Source: Carboxydothermus islandicus | GTDB lineage: Bacteria; Bacillota; Z-2901; Carboxydothermales; Carboxydothermaceae | Assembly (NCBI RefSeq): GCF_001950325.1 | Contig: NZ_BDJL01000142.1 | Span: 56,703-119,307, forward strand | Length of the DNA: 62,605 nucleotides | Reading direction: 5' to 3' | Shown: positions 8,298-17,411 of the stretch, in pieces | Numbering within the stretch: the first letter of the stretch is position 1 | Layout of the letters: each line of letters opens with the position of its first letter | Program-made: the position numbers and the translations under genes | Notes under the pieces: model-generated | Told to the model about the DNA's origin: nothing | What the model saw: only the letters and a program-made list of their open reading frames with translations | Databases searched by the model: none

Positions 8298-8378
8298 AAA
8301 CTATGGCTTTTTTAGACCTAAACTCGCAATTTATTTTACAAAATATCTTCATCAATTACAATATTTTCTTAAATTGAA

Positions 8379-8951
8379 TTATGTATACTTTTCAATAATC
8401 TTTTTGGCCACCTTTCCCATGGAAATATTTTGCCTGCGGCTTTCCTCCCGCAGAAAACGGTAAGCCTCCTCTTCCGTTAAATTTTCCCATTGAATCAACA
8501 ACGCTTTAGCCCGGTCAATTAAACGCCTTTCCTCTAAACGTTTTTCCAGATCTTCTTTCTGGGTAACCAGGTCTAAATAAGTGTTAAAGTTGGTCAAAGC
8601 GGTATAAATTGCCCCCATTAAGCTTAAGGCCGTTACCGGCTTTACCAGTAGGCTTAAAGTAGGGCCTTTTTTGAAATCTTCAAGGTATTCCCAATCCAGT
8701 TGCTCCACGTATAAAATTACCGGGCACAGCCGGCTTTCATAAAATATTTTGGTATAGGGCAGGGTTTTAGTAGCCCCAAGCTTTTCGTCTAAAATGATTA
8801 AATCCGGACAAACCCGGGAGGATAAATTTATCAGAGCTCGGATTTCCTCTCCCTCGCCTACTATTAAAACTCCCATGGTTCTTAATATTTCCCTAAACCT
8901 TTTTCTCTCAGTGTAATCCCTAATCCCCAAAACCACCTTCAAATTTTCCAA
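8379..8951 (-). CDS. ANTAR-domain response regulator (antiterminator)
   Basis: 190-residue regulator. The N-terminal 120 residues are a receiver-like domain with a conserved acidic site in CPDLIILDEKLG. A coiled-coil linker follows (about 125-140), then an ANTAR RNA-binding domain: RRLIDRAKALLIQWENLTEEEAYRFLREESRRQNISMGKVAKKIIE. ANTAR proteins bind tandem hexaloop hairpins in nascent mRNA and prevent termination. Its likely targets are the leader immediately downstream (8243-8297), the glutamate synthase leader at 12.4 kb and the second glnA leader at 16.6 kb. A related paralogue is encoded at 15970-16557. No partner kinase is adjacent, so what triggers it is unknown. Confidence 0.9.
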   Translation of the reverse strand: MENLKVVLGIRDYTERKRFREILRTMGVLIVGEGEEIRALINLSSRVCPDLIILDEKLGATKTLPYTKIFYESRLCPVILYVEQLDWEYLEDFKKGPTLSLLVKPVTALSLMGAIYTALTNFNTYLDLVTQKEDLEKRLEERRLIDRAKALLIQWENLTEEEAYRFLREESRRQNISMGKVAKKIIEKYT

Positions 8952-8994
8952 AATAAATCCCTCAGCTTTTTTTCAATATCTTATAATAAAAAAA

Positions 8995-9026
8995 GGAAAA
9001 ACCGCAAGCAGTTATGCATTGCGGTT
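8995..9026 (-). terminator. terminator of the glutamate synthase operon
   Basis: The minus strand forms the stem ACCGCAA...TTGCGGT followed by TTTTTCC, starting at the stop of the GXGXG gene. It isolates the gltS operon from the ANTAR gene at 8951. Confidence 0.8.
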
Positions 9027-9765
9027 AATAAGTATACAATTTGCCGTAAGGCCGATGGGAAACCGGCACCAATTTTTTAAAGGGAACTTTTTTTATTTCG
9101 TCCAGGGAAACATTGAAGAAATTTGCATAATTTTCCAGTAAGGGATTTAACCTCCTGTAATCTTCCTCGTTCAATTCAAACTCTGCCACTTCTTTTCCTA
9201 AAATATCTTTTTCCACTTCTCCTCTTAAATAAATAACCCCTCCATGCATTCCGGTACCAAGATAATCTCCGGTTAGCGGTTCTCCCTCTTTTTTATTTAA
9301 ACCCAGCACCACCAGAATTCCTCCCGCCATGTACTCGCCAAAAAAGGCGCCGGCGGTACCGCCCACAACGATTACCGGTACCTGCTTTTTATATTCTTTC
9401 ATATGAATACCCACCCGGTAACCCACCGATTCCCGGATGTAAAGCTCTCCACCGCGCATGCCGTAGCCCAATACGTCCCCCGCATGGCCGTGAACCACAA
9501 TCCGCCCATCGTTCATCGTATTGGCAATACCGTCCTGACCGTTACCGTAAACGATAATCTCCGGTCCATCCATAAACGCCCCCAGGTCATTTCCCGGAGT
9601 ACCATATACTTCTATTTTGACCTTACCTTTTAATCCCGTCCCGAGATACCGCTGGCCGTTTATTCCCTGCAGGGTAAATTCGGTTACCCCTTCGGCCACT
9701 TTTTCCCTTAAAAGATTGTTTAAATCCCGGTAATACATGCCTTTTGCGTTTATTTCCATAGCCAT
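9025..9765 (-). CDS. glutamate synthase GXGXG (alpha-subunit C-terminal) domain protein
   Basis: Stand-alone version of the C-terminal beta-helix domain of glutamate synthase, about 246 residues (start MAMEINAKG at 9765, 4 bases after the preceding stop). The repeated glycine pattern is clear: GTPGNDLGAFMDGPEIIVYGNGQDG, GRIVVHGHAGDVLGYGMRGGELYI, VIVVGGTAGAFFGEYMAGGILVVLGL, GMHGGVIYLRGEV. In single-chain enzymes this domain packs against the FMN and amidotransferase domains; in archaea-like split enzymes it is separate, as here. It is the third and last gene of the operon 12365-9025. Confidence 0.93.
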   Translation of the reverse strand: MAMEINAKGMYYRDLNNLLREKVAEGVTEFTLQGINGQRYLGTGLKGKVKIEVYGTPGNDLGAFMDGPEIIVYGNGQDGIANTMNDGRIVVHGHAGDVLGYGMRGGELYIRESVGYRVGIHMKEYKKQVPVIVVGGTAGAFFGEYMAGGILVVLGLNKKEGEPLTGDYLGTGMHGGVIYLRGEVEKDILGKEVAEFELNEEDYRRLNPLLENYANFFNVSLDEIKKVPFKKLVPVSHRPYGKLYTY

Positions 9766-9769
9766 CACC

Positions 9770-11272
9770 CTACCTTCCGGCATGTTTGACGCCTAAAATA
9801 GCCAGTTCAGTATCGTTAAGCCCTATACCTCTTAACCGCTCCCGGCTACCCCTCAAGCTCTCAATGGCATTTAGCCCTAAAGCTCCCAAGATCTCTTTTA
9901 ACTCTAAAGACCAGCTTTTAACCAAATTTATTAACTGCTGAGCAGCCCAGTCGGGGTCAAGCCGCTGGGTTAATTCCGGCCGCTGGGTGGCAATCCCCCA
10001 GGAACAATTACCGGTATGACACATCTGGCACACGTGGCAGCCCATAGCTATTAACGCAGCGGTACCAATTGCCACCGCATCAGCTCCGAGAGCAATAGCC
10101 TTAGCCACATCCCCCGAATGCCTGATACCGCCGGCAGCCACAATGGAAACGCTGTTTCTAATACCTTCGGCTCGCAGGCGGTCATCCACCGCTGCTATTG
10201 CTAATTCAATAGGTATACCGATATGGTCCCGGATAATGGTTGGTGCTGCCCCGGTACCGCCCCGGAACCCGTCAATATAAATAATGTCGGCTCCGGCCCG
10301 GGCAATACCGCTGGCTATAGCAGCCACGTTATGCACGGCAGCAATTTTCACCGAAACCGGTTTTTCGTAGTTGGTAGCTTCTTTTAAGGCATAAATAAGC
10401 TGGGCCAAATCTTCAATGGAGTAAATATCATGATGGGGAGCAGGACTTAAGGCATCGGTACCTTCGGGTATCATCCTGGTTTCCGAAACTTCCCGGTTTA
10501 CCTTTTCCCCGGGAAGGTGTCCGCCAATACCCGGTTTTGCCCCCTGGCCAATTTTAATTTCAACTACCGCCGAATGGTCGAGATACTCCTGATTTACTCC
10601 AAAACGGCCTGATGCCACCTGCACGATTATCCAGTCTTTATAAGGATAAAGGTCTTTGTGAAGCCCTCCTTCACCGGTATTCATTAAAATCCCGCACTCT
10701 TTAGCCGCCCGGGCTAAAGCTTTGTGCGCATTCAAACTAATCGAACCGTAAGACATAGGAGAAAAGATTATCGGCGTATCGAGCTTTATTTGCGGCGCAA
10801 TCCGGGTATCAAGTTTTACCTTACCGTTTTCCACTTTAACCGTTACCGCATCCGGCTTTTTGCCAAGGTAAGTGGTAAGTTCCATCGGTTCCCTTAAAGG
10901 GTCAATGGACGGGTTTGTTACCTGGCAGGCGTCAATTAATAAATGGTCAAAGTAATTTTTATAAGGCCGGTCATTGCCCATACCGGTTAAAAGCATACCG
11001 CTGGATCCTGCCTGCTTCATGATATTAATCCGGTCTTCCATCGTCCAGTAGCTGTTGGGCCGAAAAACATTGGGGTTCTCGATAATCGTTATCGCTTCTT
11101 CCGGACAAAAAGCCACGCACCGCTGGCAGGAAACACACTTTTTATGATCGGGAATAACCCGGTCCGCAAAACTATACACACCAAAACCGCAGTTGATAAC
11201 GCATCTTTTACATTTCCGGCATTTTTCATAATCAATTACTACTTTAAAACGGGGAGGTATTAAGTTTGCCAT
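9770..11272 (-). CDS. gltB: ferredoxin/FMN subunit of split glutamate synthase
   Basis: 500-residue catalytic subunit converting 2-oxoglutarate and ammonia to glutamate. Residues about 10-60 are a two-cluster ferredoxin module (CRKCKRCVINC and CVSCQRCVAFCPEEA). The FMN barrel follows (FSPMSYGSISLNAHKALARAA, EIKIGQGAKPGIGGHLPG, YIDGFRGGTGAAP), and then the 3Fe-4S motif CHVCQMCHTGNCSWGIATQ. ATG at 11272 is preferred: GGAGGG lies 8 bases before it, while the upstream GTG abuts that site. The built-in ferredoxin module and absence of a gltD-like NADPH subunit suggest ferredoxin as electron donor. It is translationally linked to the amidotransferase gene, whose stop overlaps the start region. Confidence 0.93.
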   Translation of the reverse strand: MANLIPPRFKVVIDYEKCRKCKRCVINCGFGVYSFADRVIPDHKKCVSCQRCVAFCPEEAITIIENPNVFRPNSYWTMEDRINIMKQAGSSGMLLTGMGNDRPYKNYFDHLLIDACQVTNPSIDPLREPMELTTYLGKKPDAVTVKVENGKVKLDTRIAPQIKLDTPIIFSPMSYGSISLNAHKALARAAKECGILMNTGEGGLHKDLYPYKDWIIVQVASGRFGVNQEYLDHSAVVEIKIGQGAKPGIGGHLPGEKVNREVSETRMIPEGTDALSPAPHHDIYSIEDLAQLIYALKEATNYEKPVSVKIAAVHNVAAIASGIARAGADIIYIDGFRGGTGAAPTIIRDHIGIPIELAIAAVDDRLRAEGIRNSVSIVAAGGIRHSGDVAKAIALGADAVAIGTAALIAMGCHVCQMCHTGNCSWGIATQRPELTQRLDPDWAAQQLINLVKSWSLELKEILGALGLNAIESLRGSRERLRGIGLNDTELAILGVKHAGR

Positions 11273-11273
11273 T

Positions 11274-12365
11274 TTATTCACCCTCCTTTAGCCGGACGAT
11301 TACCGGCTCACCGCCTTTAGACACATGAACTTCGTCTAAAGCCGGTTCAATTTCATAAATGGCGCTTTCTTCGGAAGCCATGTAATAAAAGTCACCCCGC
11401 CGCCCCCAGACCATGGGCCGTAATTTGATCCGGTCGTTTAAGCCCATCATCACTTTGCTGTTAGCTACAATAATACTAAACGGCCCGTTTAAAAGGGAAG
11501 AACCGTACACCTGCCGTAAGGCTGTGTAAAGTTTCCGGTCTTCTTCGTCCATCTTCTCAATATCTTTCCAGAAGGGAGCAGCCAACACTTTAGCCACAAT
11601 TTCTAAAGGTAAATCGTGCCGGCGGTGTAATAAATCCACTGCATAAGCTACCACTTCGGTGTCGGTCATTAAAGTGCATTTATAGCCAAACATCTCGAGA
11701 TACCGCTTATTAATGCCGTAAGAAGAAATTTCTCCGTTATGCACTACCGACCAGTCCAATAAGGTAAAAGGATGGGCTCCACCCCACCAGCCTGGGGTAT
11801 TGGTGGGAAAACGCCCATGGGCCGTCCACAAATAACCTTCATACTCTTCCAGGCGGAAAAACCGCCCAATGTCTTCGGGATAGCCGACTCCTTTAAAAGC
11901 ACCCATGTTTTTCCCGGAAGAGGCCACATAACTATCGGGAATGTTGTCGTTAATATACATAACCTTTTCCACCACATAATCCCGTTCATCCACCGGTTCG
12001 GGGTTTTTATAAAGGCGCTCTTCCGGAACCTTTAAGAAATACCGCCACAAAAGTGGAGGATCGGTAATGGTCGCAACCGGACGGGTTGGGATTGGTTCCC
12101 CGCGCTCAATGATAAAATGTTTATTTAAAAACTCCTCGGTTAAAGTTCTACCCCGCTCCGACTGGTACATTAAATGAAAAGCGTAATGGTCGGCAAATTC
12201 CGGATAAATGCCGTAAGCGGCAAAACCCCCTCCTAAACCGTTACTCCGGTCATGCATCAGGGAAATCGAAGCAATAATTTTTTCTCCCGAAATTCGTTGA
12301 CCAGCAACATTCATGATGCCGCTTATGGCACATCCGGAAGGGATCCGTTCAAAAGTCCGGTCCAT
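11274..12365 (-). CDS. glutamine amidotransferase subunit of split glutamate synthase
   Basis: Class II (Ntn) amidotransferase domain, 363 residues, releasing ammonia from glutamine for the FMN subunit. Recognisable segments are [59 protein letters not shown] and [19 protein letters not shown]. The nucleophile must be an N-terminal Cys. Here the first Cys is residue 12 (IPSGCAISG), so an 11-residue leader would have to be removed by self-processing, as known in some PurF-type enzymes; this is inference. First gene of the operon, downstream of a strong ANTAR-type leader. Confidence 0.92.
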   Translation of the reverse strand: MDRTFERIPSGCAISGIMNVAGQRISGEKIIASISLMHDRSNGLGGGFAAYGIYPEFADHYAFHLMYQSERGRTLTEEFLNKHFIIERGEPIPTRPVATITDPPLLWRYFLKVPEERLYKNPEPVDERDYVVEKVMYINDNIPDSYVASSGKNMGAFKGVGYPEDIGRFFRLEEYEGYLWTAHGRFPTNTPGWWGGAHPFTLLDWSVVHNGEISSYGINKRYLEMFGYKCTLMTDTEVVAYAVDLLHRRHDLPLEIVAKVLAAPFWKDIEKMDEEDRKLYTALRQVYGSSLLNGPFSIIVANSKVMMGLNDRIKLRPMVWGRRGDFYYMASEESAIYEIEPALDEVHVSKGGEPVIVRLKEGE

Positions 12366-12391
12366 TTTCCATTTCCTCCCATCTATAAATT

Positions 12392-12480
12392 AAAAAGCCT
12401 TCCCCTCTATAGGTACAATAATACCTAAATAGAGATAGGAAGGCGTCAATGCCTTAGGATCCGGCACGCCGTTGTGCCGG
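12392..12480 (-). promoter_or_regulatory. ANTAR two-hairpin antiterminator leader of glutamate synthase operon
   Basis: Read on the minus strand. P1 is CCGGCAC-AACGGC-GTGCCGG (12461-12480). After a 5-base linker, P2 is AAGGC-ATTGAC-GCCTT (12440-12455). Both loops are six bases with A at position 1 and G at position 4, the published ANTAR recognition rule. The 3' arm of P2 is also the 5' arm of a long terminator hairpin (12397-12444) followed by TTTTT (12392-12396). Protein binding to P1/P2 would therefore block the terminator and allow expression of the genes at 12365-9025. Confidence 0.88.
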
Positions 12481-12555
12481 CAAGTTGTAGTAAAATTATA
12501 ATGAATATTTAATTTTATGACAAGGTTAATTCAAAAAATATCTTGTATACATTAC

Positions 12556-14520
12556 TTAGTCACCGGCTACCACAATTTGATTCCTTCCCAGTTCTTTAGC
12601 CCGGTAAAGGGCTTTATCCACCCGCGCCAAAACTTCCTCAAAACTTTCTCCTTCCCGGCAGCTTCCGATACCCATACTGGCCGAAACATTGAAGGTAACC
12701 TTTCTATTATCTTTTGCAACTTCAAACTTTTGCTTTCGTATTAACTCCTTTATCCGGGTAGCTATTTCCTGGGCAAGCTCAACAGCAGTATTGGGAAGGT
12801 AGATTAAAATTTCATCCCCACCCATCCGGATTACCTGGTCCTGACTTCTTAAATTTTCCCTAATTTTTTTCGTAAGTTCGATTAAAACCATATCGCCCGC
12901 ATTATGCCCGAAAGTGTCGTTAATTTCTTTAAACTTATCAAGGTCGATAAAAATAAGGGAATAGTTACAATCCCTCTTTTCCAAAATCGCATCTTCTAAA
13001 AATCTCCGGTTAAACGCCTGCGTTAGCGGATCCCGTTGCGAAATTTCCGCCAGGTAATTTTTTAAAAGATAAAGCTTTACCAGAGGGCCGCTCATTAAGA
13101 TTAAGTTGTTTAAAAACTCCCGTGCTTCCTCGGTAAGTTTGTCCTTTTCGACCGTAATAATAATATGCCCCAGTTTCTCGCTTCCCAGGGTAATGGAGAA
13201 ACAGCAGGTATCGCCTTGACATTCACCGTTATCCGGGCAAAACGCCGGGAGCTCGGGAGCAACCTCCCCTTCTGCATAACGGGTAAAATATTCGTTGCTT
13301 TCCAAATTTTTGAGGACTATTTTTATTCCCTTTACTTCTACCTGTGATTTAATATGAAAAACCAGCTCTTTGACCAAATCTCCATCATTGGCCGCTTCAC
13401 CCAAATTATAAACTCCTTCGGCCAGCCGGTACCATTGATTGGCAATTTTTTCTTTGGTGGTTTTTAAGTCGTAAATTCGCTTAAAAAGATTTTCATATTC
13501 CGGATACTTTCGCTGGTACTCCGTAAAGTTCAGCTCTTTACCCTCGATCCAGTCGATAAGTACCTCCAATAACTCGTTTAAGGGCTTTTCCAATTGGCGA
13601 TTGATGATTACATAAATCCCCAGCACCACCAGTAAACCCAAAAGAACTACATAAAGGATTAGCCCCTGCCAAAAGCTTATAATATAAGGTCTAACCAGCA
13701 AGTCAGCAGGGACAAATACGCCTAAAGTAAGAAAACTCCCCGGTTTTAGGCTAGCAACCGGCAAGTAAGAAGCAAAATACTTTTTGCCCTCAATAACCTG
13801 AATTTCCGATAGGAACTTTTCTCCAGAAAGTTTCTTTAGCTTATCCTGCAAAAAGAGTTCCTTTTTAACATCACCAAAATACCATAAAGGCCTGTCTTGC
13901 CAGTATAAAATTAAGCCTGGCGCGAATTTTTGCTTTTGCAAATCTTTAGCAAATAACTCTGAAAAAAGAACCTGGTTTTCCTCTAAACTATAACCAACTA
14001 CAATTACCCCCAAAGTTTTCCCCTCTTCATTCAGGACCTGCTCGGCCCTTAGATAGGCTACATGTTTTTTGCCAAAAGGGGCCTCTATTTCATAGAAACC
14101 TGAAATACTGCCCAACATGGTAGGCTTATTTATGAGATACCTGAAATAAGTGGAAGAAATTTTTACCCCCTGGCTGTAAATAACATTACCCCGGTCATCG
14201 ATAACTTCGATAAATCCTTTCCGGGCTGCCATGGTTTTAATAATTTTGTTTTCAATCTCCCGGTAGTAGTCATTATAAGGTAAGCCCTTTAAAAGCCCCT
14301 CGGCTAAATCATAACTCCACCATATATCCCTAAAGGCGTATTCGTCTAAATTATCTAATTTTTCTTCATATAATTTAGCCATTTCCCGTGAGGCATTTAA
14401 GCCCAAATCTTCCGCTACTTTTATTTCGCGGTAATGGGTAAAACCAAAACTTATAACTCCTACAAGCACCGTGGTCAGGGTTAAAAAGAAAATTAAGCGG
14501 TATTTAATCGACTTCGGCAT
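12556..14520 (-). CDS. membrane-bound diguanylate cyclase with GAF-like domain
   Basis: About 654 residues; ATG at 14520 after GGTGAGG. An N-terminal membrane helix (about 8-28) and a second one near 285-305 (LILYVVLLGLLVVLGIYVII) enclose an extracytoplasmic sensory region. A cytoplasmic linker and a GAF-like domain follow, containing the cysteine cluster FCPDNGECQGDTCC. The C-terminal GGDEF domain has RDPLTQAFNRRFL, DLDKFKEINDTFGHNAGD and RMGGDEILIYL, a GGDEI variant expected to be active for cyclic di-GMP synthesis. It lies upstream of the glutamate synthase leader in the same direction, so read-through into that leader is possible. Its signal is unknown; the cysteine cluster could hold metal or sense redox state. 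Confidence 0.88.
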   Translation of the reverse strand: MPKSIKYRLIFFLTLTTVLVGVISFGFTHYREIKVAEDLGLNASREMAKLYEEKLDNLDEYAFRDIWWSYDLAEGLLKGLPYNDYYREIENKIIKTMAARKGFIEVIDDRGNVIYSQGVKISSTYFRYLINKPTMLGSISGFYEIEAPFGKKHVAYLRAEQVLNEEGKTLGVIVVGYSLEENQVLFSELFAKDLQKQKFAPGLILYWQDRPLWYFGDVKKELFLQDKLKKLSGEKFLSEIQVIEGKKYFASYLPVASLKPGSFLTLGVFVPADLLVRPYIISFWQGLILYVVLLGLLVVLGIYVIINRQLEKPLNELLEVLIDWIEGKELNFTEYQRKYPEYENLFKRIYDLKTTKEKIANQWYRLAEGVYNLGEAANDGDLVKELVFHIKSQVEVKGIKIVLKNLESNEYFTRYAEGEVAPELPAFCPDNGECQGDTCCFSITLGSEKLGHIIITVEKDKLTEEAREFLNNLILMSGPLVKLYLLKNYLAEISQRDPLTQAFNRRFLEDAILEKRDCNYSLIFIDLDKFKEINDTFGHNAGDMVLIELTKKIRENLRSQDQVIRMGGDEILIYLPNTAVELAQEIATRIKELIRKQKFEVAKDNRKVTFNVSASMGIGSCREGESFEEVLARVDKALYRAKELGRNQIVVAGD

Positions 14521-14587
14521 TTTCCTCACCAATTTATAAATATTACGTCATAACTCAACTATATAAATAATAACATACTAATAACAT

Positions 14588-14628
14588 AAAAAAAGGGGCT
14601 GTCCCCCATTTTTTTGACAGCCCTTTTT
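14588..14628 (-). terminator. bidirectional terminator after second glnA
   Basis: Stem GGGCTGTC...GACAGCCC around 14596-14623, with A/T runs on both sides, so it can end transcription in the minus direction (TTTTTTT after the stem) and in the opposite one. Confidence 0.85.
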
Positions 14629-15955
14629 AATAAACGGTCAGATATTTTTTAACTTCCCATTCGTGAACCTGCACCCGGTACTCATCCCACTCTTTTAACT
14701 TAGCTTCCACAAACCGTTCAAATACATGTTTACCTAAAGCCTCCTGGATTACTTTATCTTCGATGAGATAATCAATGGCTTCTTTTAAGCTACCGGGTAA
14801 GGTGTCAACTCCCAGAGCCTTTCGCTCCTCAGCAGTCATTTCATAAAGGTTTTGGTTAACCGGCGCCGGTGGCTTAATTTTATTTTTAATTCCATCCAAG
14901 CCCGCTTTAAGCATAACCGCCAGGGCAAGATACGGATTTGCCGACGGGTCCGGGCTTCTTAACTCAATCCGGGTAGAGGAACCTCTTTTGGCCGGAATCC
15001 GGATTAAGGGGCTACGGTTTCTTGCCGACCAGGCAATGTAAACCGGTGCTTCATATCCTGGAACCAAGCGCTTGTAGGAGTTAACCACCGGATTGGCAAT
15101 GGCAGTAATAGCTTTAATATGTTTCATAATACCGCCAATATAGTAGTAAGCGGTTTCGGATAATTGCAACTCCCCATTGGGATCATAAAAAGCGTTTTGA
15201 CCGTTTTTAAACAGCGACTGGTTGGTATGCATTCCCGAACCATTTACCCCAAATAAAGGCTTTGGCATAAAGGTAGCATGAAGTCCGTGCCTCTGGGCAA
15301 TGGAACGTACAACTACTTTAAAGGTAACAATTTTATCGGCCACATCCAAAGCGTCAGAATACTTAAAGTCAATTTCGTGCTGCCCAGGAGCTACTTCGTG
15401 GTGGGATGCTTCTACTTCATACCCCATTTGTTCCAGAGCCAGCACCATGTCCCGCCGGGCGTTTTCGCCCAAATCTACCGGGCTTAAATCAAAATAGCCG
15501 GCATTGTCATGGGTCACCAGGGTGGGTTTTCCCTCGGCATCTACCTGGAAAAGGAAAAATTCTAATTCCGGGCCAACATACATGGTATAACCCAGCTCTT
15601 TGGCTTCCGCCAAAACTCTTTTTAAAACATAGCGGGGGTCTCCCTCAAAGGGAGTACCATCGGGATTGTACACATCGCAAATCAGCCGGGCCACCGCACC
15701 GTTTCTGGGTCGCCAGGGAAATACGGCAAAAGTATTGGGGTCCGGCCGCAAATACATATCCGATTCTTCAATACGCACAAAACCTTCAATACTGGAGCCG
15801 TCAAACATTAGCTCGTTGTTTAAGGCCTTATCTAACTGTTCCACCGGAATGGCCACATTTTTTAAAACCCCGAAAATGTCGGTAAACTGGAGCCGGATAA
15901 ACTTAACATTTTGCTCCCGCACCATGTCCATAATATCGTTTTTGGTGTAACTCAT
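14627..15955 (-). CDS. glnA: glutamine synthetase, type I (second copy)
   Basis: 442-residue glutamine synthetase with a complete active site: [86 protein letters not shown] and [11 protein letters not shown]. It is close to the copy at 1766-3097 but not identical, so the two are old paralogues. It follows an ANTAR regulator gene by 14 bases, and the pair is controlled by the antiterminator leader at 16.6 kb. This copy is therefore the one most clearly tied to nitrogen-responsive antitermination. Confidence 0.96.
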   Translation of the reverse strand: MSYTKNDIMDMVREQNVKFIRLQFTDIFGVLKNVAIPVEQLDKALNNELMFDGSSIEGFVRIEESDMYLRPDPNTFAVFPWRPRNGAVARLICDVYNPDGTPFEGDPRYVLKRVLAEAKELGYTMYVGPELEFFLFQVDAEGKPTLVTHDNAGYFDLSPVDLGENARRDMVLALEQMGYEVEASHHEVAPGQHEIDFKYSDALDVADKIVTFKVVVRSIAQRHGLHATFMPKPLFGVNGSGMHTNQSLFKNGQNAFYDPNGELQLSETAYYYIGGIMKHIKAITAIANPVVNSYKRLVPGYEAPVYIAWSARNRSPLIRIPAKRGSSTRIELRSPDPSANPYLALAVMLKAGLDGIKNKIKPPAPVNQNLYEMTAEERKALGVDTLPGSLKEAIDYLIEDKVIQEALGKHVFERFVEAKLKEWDEYRVQVHEWEVKKYLTVY

Positions 15956-15969
15956 TTAAAAATCCCCCT

Positions 15970-16557
15970 TTATTTTTTTTGATTAACGTCATACGCTAAG
16001 ATAATGGCCTCCGCCACCGCCCGCATGGAAATTCTTTTATCCATGCTTTGTTTTTGGATTTTCCGAAAAGCTTCCTTTTCGGAAATCCCCAGGCTTTCCA
16101 TTAATATTCCTTTAGCTTTCTCCACAAGTTTTCTTGTTTCTAAGGCATCTTTTAGGTCTTCTACTTCTTTTTCAAGTTCTTTAATCCGCTGGTAATTATG
16201 TTCGGTTACCTGAACGGTCATGATCAACTGTTCTTCTTCTAAGGGTTTAATTACAACCCCAACCACACCCATCTCTCCTAAAAACTCATCGAGTTTATCA
16301 ATTTCAAACTCCATAGCTAAAACTACCGCACACTGGCGGTCAAAAGAAAGGATCTTGGCAATCTCCCGGCCAGGAACACCTATTAAATGATCATCAATGA
16401 TAAACATATCCGGTTGAAAATTCCGGGCCATTTTTAAAGCGGTCGGCCCATCAGCGCACTCGCCCACCACAACGTAGTCGAGATTTTTTACCGCTGATTT
16501 GACCATTTGCCGAAAGTTGCTGTCCGCGGAAGCAATAATCACAGTTGCACCAAACAT
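15970..16557 (-). CDS. ANTAR-domain response regulator (antiterminator), glnA-linked
   Basis: 195 residues. Receiver domain (about 1-120) with the phosphorylatable Asp pair in FIIDDHLIG, then a coiled coil (KELEKEVEDLKDALETRKLVEKAKG), then an ANTAR domain GILMESLGISEKEAFRKIQKQSMDKRISMRAVAEAII. It is the first gene of a two-gene unit with glnA and stands directly behind a leader with two hexaloop hairpins and a terminator, so it probably stimulates its own expression together with glnA. It is paralogous to the ANTAR protein at 8379-8951. Confidence 0.92.
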   Translation of the reverse strand: MFGATVIIASADSNFRQMVKSAVKNLDYVVVGECADGPTALKMARNFQPDMFIIDDHLIGVPGREIAKILSFDRQCAVVLAMEFEIDKLDEFLGEMGVVGVVIKPLEEEQLIMTVQVTEHNYQRIKELEKEVEDLKDALETRKLVEKAKGILMESLGISEKEAFRKIQKQSMDKRISMRAVAEAIILAYDVNQKK

Positions 16558-16569
16558 TCTGTCACCGTC

Positions 16570-16647
16570 CCAAAAATAGAAAATGGCGCCTTAAATATTA
16601 AGGCACCATTGCCAGCTAACTTTGAAAACGGACACACCCTTGTGCCC
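16570..16647 (-). promoter_or_regulatory. ANTAR two-hairpin antiterminator leader of the ANTAR-glnA unit
   Basis: Read on the minus strand. P1 is GGGCAC-AAGGGT-GTGTCC with one G-T pair (16630-16647). P2 is GGC-AATGGT-GCC (16602-16613), extended by TTA/TAA pairing across a bulge. Both hexaloops obey A1/G4. The 3' side of P2 forms the 5' side of a terminator stem AATGGTGCCTTAA...TTAAGGCGCCATT (16582-16610), followed by TTCTATTTTT. The ATG of the regulator is about 50 bases further on. Confidence 0.82.
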
Positions 16648-16730
16648 AACTATGTATTTCTATATTTAGAGAATAATTTATTAATATTTTTTTGTCAATG
16701 GGGATTTTGCATGTTTTTTGTATTCATTGC

Positions 16731-17411
16731 TTATTCGTTTAACAAAGCTACCGCTCTAATTGGCGAGCCTGTACCATCCCGAATTTTTAACGGTAGACCA
16801 ACATACAAAAAGCGCTTTCCGGCCACTTTATCGAGATTGGCTAAATTTTCCGTATTGGTAAGGCCATATTTCGCACAAACCGCATGGCCGGAGTAATAGG
16901 GATCGTCGGGATGGTCAATAGCCGGAGCATCTACCCCAATATTTACTACTCCCTTTTGGGCCAGCCATTCCGCCGCCGCATAACTTAAACCGGTATAGGT
17001 AGTAAGCCACTTATCCGTGCCGTAGTTGCGATTATAGTGGCCGGTATAAAGCAGAACAATATCTCCCCGTTCAATGGTGAGTCCGTGTTTCCGTAATGCC
17101 CCTTCTAAATCGTAAATTTCAATGTAGCGCTCATACGGAACATGGGATACATCAAGACAAATCGCCGGACCCAGGAAATATTCCAGCGGCATTTTATCTA
17201 TGGTCGGACCTTGAGGATTATATTCGTACACCGCATCGCAGTGGGTTGGTCCGTGTTCGTTCATCAGTAAGTTACGGGTTGCAAAGGGAAAGCCAATCTT
17301 TTTAATACTTTCCTCGTGGGTTATATTTTGGAAGATGTACGTGGTAAGATGCAGGGGAAAAACCGGCATTCCCTGATAAATTTCCTGGGATAAATCAATT
17401 ATTTTCGCCAT
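16731..17411 (-). CDS. cyclase-family hydrolase (kynurenine formamidase-like)
   Basis: 226 residues, metal-dependent hydrolase of the cyclase / kynurenine formamidase family. It shows the divergent signature NEHGPTHCDAVYEYNP in place of HxGTHxDxPxH, plus a later PAIDHPDDPYYSGHAVCAKYGLTNTENL typical of the fold. The family opens amide or cyclic amidine bonds with Zn or Mn. It is the last gene of the purine cluster and overlaps the serine dehydratase alpha gene by 17 bases, so it is translationally coupled to glycine/serine use. In the classical clostridial pathway the unassigned step here would be hydrolysis of 4-imidazolone to formiminoglycine; this protein is a candidate. Family call firm, substrate inferred. 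Confidence 0.8.
   Translation of the reverse strand: MAKIIDLSQEIYQGMPVFPLHLTTYIFQNITHEESIKKIGFPFATRNLLMNEHGPTHCDAVYEYNPQGPTIDKMPLEYFLGPAICLDVSHVPYERYIEIYDLEGALRKHGLTIERGDIVLLYTGHYNRNYGTDKWLTTYTGLSYAAAEWLAQKGVVNIGVDAPAIDHPDDPYYSGHAVCAKYGLTNTENLANLDKVAGKRFLYVGLPLKIRDGTGSPIRAVALLNE

Noticed and set aside
15406-15885. Open frame of 159 codons opposite the second glnA
   Set aside because: It runs antisense to an unmistakable glutamine synthetase and has no family features or ribosome site.
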